DNA of 47,834 nt from Cyclobacteriaceae bacterium (GTDB lineage Bacteria > Bacteroidota > Bacteroidia > Cytophagales > Cyclobacteriaceae): contig JAFIEW010000015.1 in assembly GCA_020832375.1 (NCBI GenBank), forward strand, positions 1 to 47,834, written 5' to 3'. The notes beneath the pieces are model-generated. The model saw only the letters and a program-made list of their open reading frames with translations, had not been told where the DNA came from and did not search any database. The stretch's first letter is position 1. Each line of letters begins with the position of its first letter. Shown here piece by piece: positions 16,566 through 25,995 of this stretch. A program made the position numbers and the translations under genes.

Positions 16566-18056
16566 ATGCAGGCATTTAAGAAGCTTTTAGGACAGTCAGC
16601 TCTCTATGGTATCAGTAGCATTCTTGGTCGCCTGCTCAATTATTTTTTGACACCCCTCCATACCGATGCTGAAGTATTTGCCAAGGAAGAGTATGGGGTG
16701 ATAAGTGTAGTTTATGCCTACTTAGCTTTTGCGACCATCATCTATTCCTTCGGAATGGAAACCGCTTTTTTCAAGTTTACTTCCTCCCAAGCTGGCAAAG
16801 ACAGATCCACTTATCGACAAGCGATGACCCTTCTGGTGGTACTTGGTTTGATTATCAGTAGCTTGCTAATGCTTTTTGCGGCGGACATAGCCACTTATTT
16901 GGGCATTCCAGATCATCGCTCCATCATTCATTGGATAGCTGCGATTCTTTTCATAGATGCCTTTCTAGCGATTCCTTATGCGCGACTTCGTCTTGAAAAT
17001 AAAGCGTTAAAGTTTGTGTTTGCAAAGCTATTTGGAATCATTATCATCTTCTTTCTTAATTTTTTCTTTCTCAAATTTGCACCCGCATGGCAACATTCAA
17101 GTAATGAAATACTATCAAGACTTGGTACTGCCGTAGTGGGGCTTGATCTTGGTGTGGGATTTGTATTCTTGGCAAATCTTATTGGTAGTTTGGCATCCTT
17201 CCTTGTCTTACTCAATTATCTGAAGGATTTTAATTTTTATTGGAATGGGGAAGAAGTAAAGAAGATGTTAAGCTATGCTTACCCAATCGTGATTATGGGA
17301 CTTGCGGGTATAAGTATCGAAACCTTTGATAAAATTTTAATTAAAGATTGGTTACCGGATAATTTTTATCCTCACATGAACTCGCTAGAAGCAACTGCTG
17401 TATACAGTGCAGCTTATAAGCTCTCAGTTTTAATGGCATTAGCCATTCAAGCTTTTCGATATGCCGGCGAGCCCTTTTTCTTTAAAATTGCATCGGATCC
17501 TGACTCTCCTAAAACCTTTGCAGGGATACTAAAATATTTCACTTACAGCTGCATTTTAATCCTAATGGGAGTTAGCTTCTATGCGGACTTCATCGCCTCA
17601 TTTTTCATACGAAGCGAGGCTTTGCGTCAGGGGTTATTTATTGTGCCTATTTTGCTCTTGGCCAAGCTGTTTTTTGGTATGTACAATCACGTGAGCATTT
17701 GGTTTAAATTAAGCGGCAAAACACGCTATGGTGCTTATTTTACCTTAGCTGGTGCAGCGGTTAGCTTGGTTTTGAATTTAATCCTCATTCCAATTATAGG
17801 TTATCCTGCTGCAGCCATCGCTGCATTAGTAGGTTATTTGCTTATGCTGGCTTTAGCTTACGCCTATGGCCAGAAGCACTACCCCATTCCATATCCGATG
17901 AAAAATCTAGCACTCCATATTTTTGGGTCGAGTATGCTAGTTGCCATACATTATTTCATTCCTTGGTGGAGTAATTATATGGCTTGGGGTGTAGGGATGA
18001 TGGTACTATTGGCTTACGCATACATCATTTATGCGGATTTCAAAAAGGCTGACTAA
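16566..18056 (+). CDS. MOP-superfamily polysaccharide flippase-like membrane protein
   Basis: This is a 496-residue integral membrane protein with about 14 hydrophobic segments, of the polysaccharide flippase (Wzx-like) branch of the MOP exporters. The opening KKLLGQSALYGISSILGRLLNYFLTPLHT is typical: a short amphipathic start, a first membrane helix and a loop Pro. It would move a lipid-linked glycan or similar amphiphile across the cytoplasmic membrane. It lies outside the main polysaccharide locus and has its own promoter box, so its substrate is open; a second flippase sits at 25992. It converges with the CAP-domain gene, with only 6 bp between the stops and no terminator. Confidence 0.85.
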   Translation: MQAFKKLLGQSALYGISSILGRLLNYFLTPLHTDAEVFAKEEYGVISVVYAYLAFATIIYSFGMETAFFKFTSSQAGKDRSTYRQAMTLLVVLGLIISSLLMLFAADIATYLGIPDHRSIIHWIAAILFIDAFLAIPYARLRLENKALKFVFAKLFGIIIIFFLNFFFLKFAPAWQHSSNEILSRLGTAVVGLDLGVGFVFLANLIGSLASFLVLLNYLKDFNFYWNGEEVKKMLSYAYPIVIMGLAGISIETFDKILIKDWLPDNFYPHMNSLEATAVYSAAYKLSVLMALAIQAFRYAGEPFFFKIASDPDSPKTFAGILKYFTYSCILILMGVSFYADFIASFFIRSEALRQGLFIVPILLLAKLFFGMYNHVSIWFKLSGKTRYGAYFTLAGAAVSLVLNLILIPIIGYPAAAIAALVGYLLMLALAYAYGQKHYPIPYPMKNLALHIFGSSMLVAIHYFIPWWSNYMAWGVGMMVLLAYAYIIYADFKKAD

Positions 18057-18062
18057 TTAATC

Positions 18063-18563
18063 TCAACGCTGCCTTGCCATTTTCAATGTCCAGTAATTAC
18101 CGACCCTAGCTAAACCGATATGCTCGTAATTAACATTCATCATATTGCGGCAATGGCCAGGACTTTCTCTCCATGCCCTAAAAACTCGTTCTTCGTCTTG
18201 CTGGCCTAGTGCAATATTTTCTGCTGCACCATTATGGTTGTATCCTGTTCGGTTAATTCTTTCTCCTAAGTTGCTACCATCAGTTCCAGTATGAGAAAAA
18301 TGATTATTTTCGCTCATGTCTTTGGTATGAATAAGAGCGGCTTCTTCAAGGAGCTCATTCCAGCTAACAGGGTCTACCGCAGGCATTGTTCTATCCCCAC
18401 AATCACAGCCTTGAGATCTTAGTTCATTAATAAGTGTTAAAAACCCTGTTGCGTCTGAAACTTCATTCTTCGCTTGGGATGTAAGCATATTTTCATCATC
18501 AGAACAAGAAGCGAAAAAGATGAATAGAAAACAGAGTGTAGAGAGGGCTTTTAACAGATTCAT
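18063..18563 (-). CDS. CAP-domain (SCP/PR-1) lipoprotein
   Basis: This is a 166-residue predicted lipoprotein. The signal peptide ends in the lipobox FASC (Cys20). The rest is a CAP domain (about 40-166), whose bacterial members are secreted proteins of largely unknown activity. The diagnostic cavity residues are visible: the His pair in NNHFSHTG, Glu in AAENIALG, and His in SPGHCRNMM. The segment GCDCGDRTMP adds a close cysteine pair, and a third Cys lies in GHCRN. The gene converges with the flippase gene. A TAnnTTTG box lies about 86 bp upstream on its strand. Confidence 0.9.
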   Translation of the reverse strand: MNLLKALSTLCFLFIFFASCSDDENMLTSQAKNEVSDATGFLTLINELRSQGCDCGDRTMPAVDPVSWNELLEEAALIHTKDMSENNHFSHTGTDGSNLGERINRTGYNHNGAAENIALGQQDEERVFRAWRESPGHCRNMMNVNYEHIGLARVGNYWTLKMARQR

Positions 18564-18648
18564 GAGTATAATTGATTGAATGATTATATGGGCGTCCTTC
18601 CAGTTTAGGAAATGAAGAACAACTCGACTCCTTTGAGGCTTATATTTC

Positions 18649-18657
18649 GCAAATGTA
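18649..18657 (-). promoter_or_regulatory. -7 box upstream of the CAP-domain gene
   Basis: On the minus strand TACATTTGC (18657-18649) matches TAnnTTTG, 86 bp upstream of the start codon at 18563. Confidence 0.4.
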
Positions 18658-18825
18658 TCAAACTTATTGGAATGCTTGTCTACACCAAAGCCAAAAAATC
18701 CAGCCTACTTAAAAGAAGCTTATACTGTTGATAAACAAAAAGCGATATGAGCTTCAATTATTTTAAAGCTTGTTATTCTATCAATTGAAATCGGTTTACA
18801 ACTTTTTTTATTATTGAAATTGAAC

Positions 18826-18834
18826 TACCTTTGC
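18826..18834 (+). promoter_or_regulatory. Bacteroidota -7 box of tsaD
   Basis: TACCTTTGC matches TAnnTTTG and ends 17 bp before the tsaD ATG at 18852, so the leader would be about 10 nt or less. A T run (18803-18809) sits where the -33 TTTG would be. Confidence 0.55.
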
Positions 18835-18851
18835 AACCGAAAATATTCCCT

Positions 18852-19853
18852 ATGTCCATCATTTTAGCTATAGAATCTTCTTGTGATGATACCTCTGCAG
18901 CGGTGATGCGTGAGGGTATTTTAATCTCCAATTGTATTGCCAACCAAAGTATACATGCAGCTTATGGCGGGGTAGTACCCGAATTGGCATCTCGTGCTCA
19001 TCAGCAAAATATCATCCCTGTAGTAGATGAAGCTTTAAAGCAAGCTAAGGTGTCAAAAAACGAACTCACAGCGATAGCGGTTACTCAAGGCCCTGGTTTA
19101 TTAGGTGCCTTGCTAGTGGGTAATAGCTTCGCCAAGTCAATGGCATCTGCCTTAGAAATCCCTTTGATTGCTGTAAACCACATGGAGGCACATGTCCTGG
19201 CACATTTTATAGAGGAGCCATATCCTAAATTTCCTTTCTTATGCCTTACAGTAAGTGGTGGGCATACTCAAATTGTGAAAGTTGATGATTTCAACAAAAT
19301 GGAGGTGATTGGTGAAACAAGAGATGATGCAGTAGGAGAAGCCTTTGATAAAACGGCAAAAATGTTAGGGTTGCCTTATCCTGGGGGACCTTTAATCGAT
19401 CGATACGCTAAGTTAGGAAATCCTGAGGCCTATAGCTTTCCCATCGCTGACATACCTGCATTAGATTATTCATTTAGTGGTATCAAGACAGCGGTATTAT
19501 ACTTTTTGCAGCGAGAGGAGAAAAAAAATCCTAACTTTGTAGAAGATCACTTAAATGATATCTGTGCTTCGGTACAGAAGAACTTAATCGACAGTTTGCT
19601 TCAAAAGCTGGTGAAGGCATCTAAACAGTATAAAGTTAGAGAAATTGCTATTGCTGGAGGTGTTTCTGCCAATAGCGGATTGAGAGGAGAACTAGAGCGA
19701 GTTAAAACAAAATATAAATGGAACGTTCACGTTCCTGCTTTTGAATATTGCACTGATAATGCCGCTATGATCGCAAAAGCGGCTTACTACCTCAACCAAG
19801 CTGGAGTTTATGCTTCTGTATATACTAGCCCTGACCCGTCAAAGCGTTTTTAA
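18852..19853 (+). CDS. tsaD: tRNA N6-adenosine threonylcarbamoyltransferase
   Basis: This transfers the threonylcarbamoyl group onto A37 of ANN-decoding tRNAs (t6A), in complex with TsaB and TsaE, in the cytoplasm. It has 333 residues. The ATG at 18852 is chosen over an in-frame TTG at 18831, because the TTG lies inside the -7 promoter box and the ATG gives the usual N terminus (MSIILAIESSCDDTSAAV). The metal-binding HMEAH is at 110-114. The ASKHA nucleotide-binding motifs LTVSGGHTQIV and AIAGGVSANSGLR are present, as is the C-terminal DNAAMIA. It immediately precedes the polysaccharide locus but is a housekeeping gene. Confidence 0.97.
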   Translation: MSIILAIESSCDDTSAAVMREGILISNCIANQSIHAAYGGVVPELASRAHQQNIIPVVDEALKQAKVSKNELTAIAVTQGPGLLGALLVGNSFAKSMASALEIPLIAVNHMEAHVLAHFIEEPYPKFPFLCLTVSGGHTQIVKVDDFNKMEVIGETRDDAVGEAFDKTAKMLGLPYPGGPLIDRYAKLGNPEAYSFPIADIPALDYSFSGIKTAVLYFLQREEKKNPNFVEDHLNDICASVQKNLIDSLLQKLVKASKQYKVREIAIAGGVSANSGLRGELERVKTKYKWNVHVPAFEYCTDNAAMIAKAAYYLNQAGVYASVYTSPDPSKRF

Positions 19854-19885
19854 GTAAGAAGGATTACTGTCAGGCATAATTTTTG

Positions 19886-19915
19886 TTTGAAAGATGTGCA
19901 ATTTATGTAGGTTTC
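19886..19915 (+). promoter_or_regulatory. candidate promoter of the polysaccharide locus
   Basis: TTTG (19886-19889), an 18-base spacer, then TAGGTTTC (19908-19915) gives a near match to the Bacteroidota consensus TTTG-N19-TAnnTTTG, with one mismatch in the -7 box. It lies about 80 bp upstream of the export-protein start and is the best two-part promoter I find in the window. Confidence 0.5.
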
Positions 19916-19996
19916 AAAAAATTGGGACTGAAAGGGCGAAGCTGTATCATAGTTTTGACATTACATACTACACACCGATTACACACTAATAATTTC

Positions 19997-22606
19997 ATGA
20001 AATACTACTTTATAGTTTTTATAGGATGCTTACTTTGTCTTGGTTTTGGCAATCAGAAGCTTTCCGCTCAGTCACTTAGTGATCGTGACTTGAGTAAAGT
20101 TAAAGTTGATGACTTGAGTGAGCGACAAATAAAACAATTTGTAGAAAGAGCTGAAAAAGAGGGTTTAAATGAAAATCAGCTCGAAGAGATGGCCAAGGCA
20201 AGGGGTATGAAGCCCTCAGAGGTTAGAAAGTTACGAAGTAGAATACAAGAATTAAACCTTCAAAAAGAAAAACAACAAGCGGAGACAAAAGGTCAAGTTC
20301 GTCCCGGTGAGCAGCAAGAAAAAGATCGTATGCAACTCTCTGAGGAACAAGAAGAAGAACGCTATAAGCTCTCTAAGATCTTTGGATTTAGTTTGTTTAA
20401 TAATGAAAACCTAACCTTTGAGCCTCAAATTAATATTGCAGCACCATCTGATTATCAACTGGCATCGGGTGATGAGTTACAAATCGATATTTGGGGAGCG
20501 TCACAGATGTCTTACACCTTGGAAGTACAATCACAAGGAACAATCTATGTACAAAATGTAGGTCCAATCCAAGTAAGTGGACTTACACTTAAGGATGCAG
20601 AAAATCGAATTAAATATAGATTATCTCAGATTTATAGCGGTTTAAGAGGAAGCAATCCTAATACCTATGCGCAAGTCAATTTATCACAAATGAGAGGTAT
20701 TCGAGTGAATGTAGTTGGTGAAGTCTTTGTGCCAGGTACTTTTACCCTTCCTGCAATGGCCAATGTCTTTCATGCATTGTATAGCGCTGGAGGACCCAGT
20801 AGAAGGGGATCTCTGCGTTCTATAGATGTACTTAGAGAGGGGAAATTAGTGGGTAGTTTAGATGTCTATGCTTTTTTGATGAAGCCTGATTATAAAGGGA
20901 ATATCAATCTTCAAGATGGTGATGTGGTACGTGTAAAGACGTATCAGCATCGCATTGAGACAGAGGGTGAACTTCGACGTCCTATGTCTTATGAACTAAA
21001 AGAGGGGGAGAGTTTATCCGATTTGTTTGAGTATGCCGGTGGATTTACGGGAAAGGCTTTTCGCAATACGGTTACTATCCATGGTCTGACTGAGAAAGAA
21101 CGCTTTGTGAAAACAGTAAGGCATCATGAATTTAATGACTTTAAGCCAAAAGACGGTTTCAAGGTAAAGGTTGGAGAGGTTCTTGAAAGATATACTAATC
21201 GCGTACAAATTTCAGGAGCTGTCATGCGTGCGGGAGAGTACGAGCTCACGGATAGTATGAAAGTTATGGATTTGATCGAAATAGCCGACGGCATAAGGGG
21301 GGATGCTTATGTGCAGCGTGCTACAATCTACCGTACTTTAGATGATTTCTCCATCGAATCCATTTCTTTTGATCTTAGAAAAGTACTTCAAGGTGAAGGT
21401 GAAAACCATATTCTTCAAAGAGAAGATTTATTAGTAATACCTTCTCGCTATGATATACAAGAAGAGTATTTTGTAAATGTTGTAGGGGAAGTTAACGACC
21501 CCGGTACTTATCCTTTTGTTGCTGGTAGCACTATATCGGATATGGTGAAAGCGGCTGGAGGTTTTAATCGGCGAGCCACAGGAGCGAAGGTAGAGGTTGC
21601 CCGACATATGAAAAGTAAAGATGGAACCTATTTGGATGAATTGTCAGAAGTATTTCGTTTTAGCATGAATGATGATCTTTCGATCGTTGAGGGGGATGAT
21701 TTTTTCCTTGAGCCATTTGATAAAATTTTCATCCGTAAAGCGCCGGGCTTTGAAGAGCATGTTGAAATAACCTTAAAAGGGGAAGTTGTGTATCCTGGTG
21801 TATATGTGTTGAAAGACAAAAGAGAACGGATTTCTTCCGTTATTCAAAGAGCGGGTGGCTTGTCGCCGGCCGCCTATCCTGAGGGTGCGACGCTCATTCG
21901 TAGGACAGAGTTTTTTGAAGAAAATTCTGATTTAGAAAAGCGAATAAAAAGAATGGAAGAGTTGCAAAACCGCAAAGAGGTTTCTGGGAATAAACGAAGT
22001 CTAACGGAAGCTGAAGAAAGACGAAAAAATCGTTTAGATGACTTGTACAATCGCCTACAAAAAATGGAGGACAGTACAAAAGACACGGCTGAGGCTGACC
22101 TTTTAAGACAAAGGATTCAAGATTTAGAAGATGAAGGGACAGCTTCAAGTAAGTTAAAATTCAATGAGGAAGAGGCAGTTAATATTCAACTTGCAGAAAT
22201 CATGAGCAATCCTGGATCAAAGTATGATTTGATCTTACAAGAGGGCGATGTCATTTACATTCCAAGAGAACTTCAAACGGTACGGCTGAGGGGAGAAGTG
22301 CTTTATCCTACCACAACCAGGTATGAGTCAGGAAAAAGACTCCGTTACTATGTAAAGCGTGCAGGTGGGTTCAGTGCGGATGCCCGCAGAAAAGATGCCT
22401 ATGTAATCTATCCTAATGGAGAGGTAAAAAGCACTAGAAGCGCTTTAGGAATCAAGGCATATCCTAAGATTGAGAGAGGCTCAGAAATTTACCTGCCTAA
22501 AAAACCAGAGCGGAAACCATTGACACCACAAGAAGCCATTGCCATTGGTTCAGGTTTAAGCTCTTTAGCTTTAGTAGTCATTACGATTATCAATCAACTA
22601 AATTGA
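19997..22606 (+). CDS. multi-SLBB polysaccharide export protein (Wza-like)
   Basis: This 869-residue protein is a candidate export channel carrying polysaccharide across periplasm and outer membrane. The start is the ATG at 19997 (MKYYFIVF, cleavage near LSAQ); the frame runs upstream to a TTG without signal-peptide character. A charged helical region (about 25-130, rich in Glu, Lys and Gln) precedes the polysaccharide-export domain (about 150-230: YQLASGDELQIDIWG). Six SLBB-type repeats follow, near residues 235, 323, 402, 492, 589 and 761, each with the pattern V-x-G-E/A-V-x-x-P-G. A coiled coil (about 636-717) splits repeats five and six. A hydrophobic C-terminal helix (about 844-869) could cross the outer membrane as in Wza. 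It is the first gene of the locus. Confidence 0.92.
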   Translation: MKYYFIVFIGCLLCLGFGNQKLSAQSLSDRDLSKVKVDDLSERQIKQFVERAEKEGLNENQLEEMAKARGMKPSEVRKLRSRIQELNLQKEKQQAETKGQVRPGEQQEKDRMQLSEEQEEERYKLSKIFGFSLFNNENLTFEPQINIAAPSDYQLASGDELQIDIWGASQMSYTLEVQSQGTIYVQNVGPIQVSGLTLKDAENRIKYRLSQIYSGLRGSNPNTYAQVNLSQMRGIRVNVVGEVFVPGTFTLPAMANVFHALYSAGGPSRRGSLRSIDVLREGKLVGSLDVYAFLMKPDYKGNINLQDGDVVRVKTYQHRIETEGELRRPMSYELKEGESLSDLFEYAGGFTGKAFRNTVTIHGLTEKERFVKTVRHHEFNDFKPKDGFKVKVGEVLERYTNRVQISGAVMRAGEYELTDSMKVMDLIEIADGIRGDAYVQRATIYRTLDDFSIESISFDLRKVLQGEGENHILQREDLLVIPSRYDIQEEYFVNVVGEVNDPGTYPFVAGSTISDMVKAAGGFNRRATGAKVEVARHMKSKDGTYLDELSEVFRFSMNDDLSIVEGDDFFLEPFDKIFIRKAPGFEEHVEITLKGEVVYPGVYVLKDKRERISSVIQRAGGLSPAAYPEGATLIRRTEFFEENSDLEKRIKRMEELQNRKEVSGNKRSLTEAEERRKNRLDDLYNRLQKMEDSTKDTAEADLLRQRIQDLEDEGTASSKLKFNEEEAVNIQLAEIMSNPGSKYDLILQEGDVIYIPRELQTVRLRGEVLYPTTTRYESGKRLRYYVKRAGGFSADARRKDAYVIYPNGEVKSTRSALGIKAYPKIERGSEIYLPKKPERKPLTPQEAIAIGSGLSSLALVVITIINQLN

Positions 22607-22656
22607 TGAAATAATTTTAGAAAAGCTGTCATTGATGGCGTAAATAACGATATAAA

Positions 22657-23973
22657 ATGAAAATAACAGTAGTCGGAACTGGATATGTTGGTTTAGTCTC
22701 GGGAGCTTGCTTTTCAGAGGTAGGTATTGAAGTGGTCTGCGTTGATGTAGATCAGAAGAAAATTGATGGCTTGAAAAAGGGTGTAATGCCCATTTATGAG
22801 CCAGGACTCGAAGAAATTGTCGTTCGAAATTATAAGAGCGGTCGTTTACAATTTACTACCTCTCTTTCTGAAGCAATAAAGGGTTCAGAAGCTGCTTTTA
22901 TAGCGGTGGGAACCCCTCCAGGGGAAGATGGATCCGCAGATCTGAAATATGTGTTGGCTGTGGCTAAAGAGATAGGTGAGCACATGGATGATTTTTGTGT
23001 GATTACAACTAAGAGTACCGTACCCGTAGGTACCGCAAAAAAAGTAAAAGCGGCGGTAGATGAAGCTTTAGCGAAAAGGAAAGCAGATATTCCTTTTGCA
23101 GTGGCCTCTAATCCTGAATTTCTAAAAGAAGGTGCAGCTGTCAATGATTTTTTAAAGCCTGACCGTATCGTCATTGGCGTAGAAGACGAGCGAGCGGAAA
23201 AAATCATGAAGCGATTGTATAAGCCTTTCCAGTTAAGCAGTGATCGCATCATCTATATGGATATTCCTTCCGCTGAAATGACGAAATACACTGCTAATGC
23301 CATGTTGGCAACCAAGATTTCCTTTATGAACGATATCGCAAATCTTTGTGAGCGGGTAGGGGCTAACGCTAATATGGTGAGAAAAGGAATTGGTTCAGAC
23401 TCACGAATAGGTAATAAATTTATCTATCCTGGAGTGGGATATGGAGGATCTTGTTTCCCAAAAGACGTGAAAGCCATTATCCGTACCGCTCGAGAGTTCG
23501 ACTACGAACTTAAAGTATTACAGGCAGTAGAGGATGTCAATGAATATCAAAAGTCTGTTCTTTTTGAAAAGGTTAAAAATCACTTCAACGGTGATCTGAA
23601 AGGTAAAACCTTTGCTATGTGGGGTTTAAGTTTTAAGCCGAATACAGATGATATGCGTGAGTCTCCAGCCATTGTAATCATTGATCAATTAAGAGCTGCG
23701 GGTGCAGAAGTGAAAGCCTACGATCCTAAAGCCATGCATGAGGCAAAAGAAATCTATATCGGTGATAAGGTGACTTATGCCAATGATGCTTATGATGCCT
23801 GCGTGGATGCTGACGGTTTACTTTTAGTTACCGAATGGCCTGAATTTAGATTGCCTAGCTGGGATGCGATTGGGAAATTATTGAAAACCAAGGTGGTATT
23901 TGACGGGCGTAATATTTATGATAAGCAATATCTAGCGGAAAAAGGTTATCAGCATTACGGAATAGGTATTTAG
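22657..23973 (+). CDS. ugd: UDP-glucose 6-dehydrogenase
   Basis: This oxidises UDP-glucose to UDP-glucuronate with two NAD+, supplying an acidic sugar precursor in the cytoplasm. Its 438 residues fit the family. The Rossmann motif is GTGYVGLVSGACFSEVG near the N terminus. The catalytic Cys266 lies in GYGGSCFPKD, and the family wording AEMTKYTANAMLATKISFMN and WGLSFKPNTDDMRESP is present. It starts 50 bp after the export gene. An epimerase at 46615 could convert its product to UDP-galacturonate. Confidence 0.96.
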   Translation: MKITVVGTGYVGLVSGACFSEVGIEVVCVDVDQKKIDGLKKGVMPIYEPGLEEIVVRNYKSGRLQFTTSLSEAIKGSEAAFIAVGTPPGEDGSADLKYVLAVAKEIGEHMDDFCVITTKSTVPVGTAKKVKAAVDEALAKRKADIPFAVASNPEFLKEGAAVNDFLKPDRIVIGVEDERAEKIMKRLYKPFQLSSDRIIYMDIPSAEMTKYTANAMLATKISFMNDIANLCERVGANANMVRKGIGSDSRIGNKFIYPGVGYGGSCFPKDVKAIIRTAREFDYELKVLQAVEDVNEYQKSVLFEKVKNHFNGDLKGKTFAMWGLSFKPNTDDMRESPAIVIIDQLRAAGAEVKAYDPKAMHEAKEIYIGDKVTYANDAYDACVDADGLLLVTEWPEFRLPSWDAIGKLLKTKVVFDGRNIYDKQYLAEKGYQHYGIGI

Positions 23974-23976
23974 TTG

Positions 23977-24040
23977 CTGTAAACGGTAAGCAGTTAACAG
24001 AAATCAGTAGATAAAACAGCTTAAAGTTCACCGTTTACAG
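23977..24040. repeat. 11-bp inverted repeat with related direct motifs
   Basis: CTGTAAACGGT (23977-23987) and ACCGTTTACAG (24030-24040) are perfect inverted copies 42 bp apart. Variants of the same word (GTTAACAG at 23993-24000, GTTGACAG) lie nearby. It fills most of the ugd-rmlB gap. It could be a recombination-prone repeat or an RNA hairpin; there is no U tract. Confidence 0.5.
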
Positions 24041-24067
24041 TTGACAGAAAAAACTAATCATCATAAC

Positions 24068-25120
24068 ATGAAAAACATACTTATCACTGGTGGGGCAGGA
24101 TTTATTGGGTCACATGTTGTCAGACTTTTTGTGAATCAGTATCCCAATTATCAAATCATTAATTTCGATGCTTTGACCTATGCAGGCAATTTAGAGAATC
24201 TAAAGGATGTTGAATCAGCCGACAATTACCACTTTTTCAAAGGGAATATTGTGAATGAGGCAGATATTCAAAAAGCTTTTGATCAGTATGAAGTGACGGA
24301 TGTGATTCATTTGGCGGCAGAAAGTCATGTCGATCGAAGTATTAGCGACCCTATGGCCTTTGTAAAGACAAATGTCATTGGCACAGTTAACCTATTAAAC
24401 GTTGCAAAAAGAGCTTGGAATGAGGATCTATCTCAACACCTATTCTATCATGTGAGTACAGACGAGGTATATGGTTCATTAGGGGATGAGGGTCTTTTTA
24501 TGGAAACCACTCCTTATGACCCACAATCACCTTATTCAGCTTCCAAAGCAAGTTCAGATCATTTCGTAAGGGCTTACGCTAATACTTATGGAATGAAGAC
24601 AGTGATAAGTAATTGCAGCAACAATTATGGCCCCAATCAGTTTCCTGAAAAGCTCATCCCACTACTCATTAACAACATAAAAGCGCAAAAACCGCTACCC
24701 GTTTACGGTAAAGGTGAAAACATTCGTGATTGGCTTTTTGTAGAAGATCATGCGAAGGCAATTGATATTGTTTTTCATAAAGGAAAAGACCAAGAAACTT
24801 ATAATATCGGTGGCTTCAATGAATGGAAGAATATTGACATCGTTCGCTTGGTATGCGATGAAGTAGATCGACAGTTAGGTAGAGCGGTCGGAAGTTCGCA
24901 AAACCTAATTACATTCGTAAAAGATAGAGCTGGTCATGATATGCGTTATGCCATAGATGCTAAAAAAATCAAAGAACAATTGGGATGGGAGCCTAGCTTA
25001 CAGTTTGAAGAAGGGCTTAGTAAAACGGTAGCCTGGTACTTAACCAATGAAAATTGGCTAATGAGGGTAACTAGTGGAGCTTACCAAACTTACTACCAGC
25101 AGCAATATACCAATAACTAA
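24068..25120 (+). CDS. rmlB: dTDP-glucose 4,6-dehydratase
   Basis: This converts dTDP-glucose to dTDP-4-keto-6-deoxyglucose with bound NAD. It has 350 residues from the ATG at 24068, with GGAGFIGS directly after the start; the frame extends upstream only to a TTG inside the inverted repeat. The catalytic Thr131-Asp132-Glu133 triad (STDEVYG) and Tyr156-x3-Lys160 (YSASK) are seen, as is [18 protein letters not shown], typical of RmlB. rmlA follows after 11 bp. rmlC and rmlD are absent from the window, so the keto sugar is more likely aminated (see the gene at 27425) than turned into rhamnose. Confidence 0.96.
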   Translation: MKNILITGGAGFIGSHVVRLFVNQYPNYQIINFDALTYAGNLENLKDVESADNYHFFKGNIVNEADIQKAFDQYEVTDVIHLAAESHVDRSISDPMAFVKTNVIGTVNLLNVAKRAWNEDLSQHLFYHVSTDEVYGSLGDEGLFMETTPYDPQSPYSASKASSDHFVRAYANTYGMKTVISNCSNNYGPNQFPEKLIPLLINNIKAQKPLPVYGKGENIRDWLFVEDHAKAIDIVFHKGKDQETYNIGGFNEWKNIDIVRLVCDEVDRQLGRAVGSSQNLITFVKDRAGHDMRYAIDAKKIKEQLGWEPSLQFEEGLSKTVAWYLTNENWLMRVTSGAYQTYYQQQYTNN

Positions 25121-25131
25121 ATGTTGAGGGC

Positions 25132-25995
25132 ATGAAAGGAATTATTTTAGCAGGAGGTTCAGGAACAAGGTTGCACCCATTAACATTGGCCGTTAGCAAA
25201 CAACTGATGCCAATCTATGATAAGCCGATGATTTATTATCCATTGTCAGTGTTGATGATGGCAGATATAAAAGAAATTTTGATTATAAGCACGCCTTATG
25301 ACCTACCACATTTCAAACGTTTATTAGGTGATGGTAGTCAGTTGGGGTGTCAATTTTCCTATGCCGAGCAACCAGAGCCTAAAGGTTTAGCTCAAGCCTT
25401 CACCATCGGGGCTGATTTTATAGGAAAGGATAAGGTGGCTTTAATTTTGGGAGATAACATTTTTTACGGTGCTAATTTGAGGTCTCGACTTGAAAAGAGT
25501 AAAGATCCTGATGGAGGGGTAGTGTTTGCTTATCCTGTTTCAGATCCAGAACGCTATGGTGTGGTGGAGTTTGATGAAAATCGAAAGGTAATTAGCATTG
25601 AAGAAAAGCCGGAAAAGCCGAAGTCTAAATATGCAGTGCCCGGCTTGTATTTTTACGATAATCAAGTTGTTGAAATAGCCAAAAACTTAAAGCCTTCACC
25701 AAGAGGTGAGTTAGAAATAACAGATATTAATAAAGTGTACTTAGAAGCTGGAAAGCTAAAAGTAACAACATTTAGTAGAGGCACAGCTTGGTTAGATACA
25801 GGCACCCATCAGTCATTACTACAAGCGAGTCAATTTGTAGAGGTGATTGAAGAAAGGCAAGGCCTTAAGATAGGGTGTATTGAAGAGGTCGCTTATCGAA
25901 TGGGTTTTATCGATAAAAGTCAAGTTTTAAGACTTGCTGGCGAACTTCAAAAAAGTGGATATGGTGAATATATCAGGAGGGTAGTGGACGAATGA
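25132..25995 (+). CDS. rmlA: glucose-1-phosphate thymidylyltransferase
   Basis: This makes dTDP-glucose from dTTP and glucose 1-phosphate, the first step before RmlB. Its 287 residues match the family. The nucleotidyltransferase signature [13 protein letters not shown] (6-18) carries the catalytic Arg and is followed by the Lys in [16 protein letters not shown]. The stretches [12 protein letters not shown] and LGDNIFYG and the motif [10 protein letters not shown] are those of RmlA. The stop overlaps the next start by 4 bp (ATGA), so it is coupled to the flippase. Confidence 0.97.
   Translation: MKGIILAGGSGTRLHPLTLAVSKQLMPIYDKPMIYYPLSVLMMADIKEILIISTPYDLPHFKRLLGDGSQLGCQFSYAEQPEPKGLAQAFTIGADFIGKDKVALILGDNIFYGANLRSRLEKSKDPDGGVVFAYPVSDPERYGVVEFDENRKVISIEEKPEKPKSKYAVPGLYFYDNQVVEIAKNLKPSPRGELEITDINKVYLEAGKLKVTTFSRGTAWLDTGTHQSLLQASQFVEVIEERQGLKIGCIEEVAYRMGFIDKSQVLRLAGELQKSGYGEYIRRVVDE

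Noticed and set aside
22830-23252. 140-codon minus-strand frame inside ugd.
   Set aside because: It is antisense to ugd, which has intact motifs on both sides; its serine- and alanine-rich sequence is a codon shadow.
24068-25995. rmlA and rmlB as evidence for rhamnose in the polymer.
   Set aside because: rmlC and rmlD are not in the window, and a VioA-like aminotransferase follows instead.
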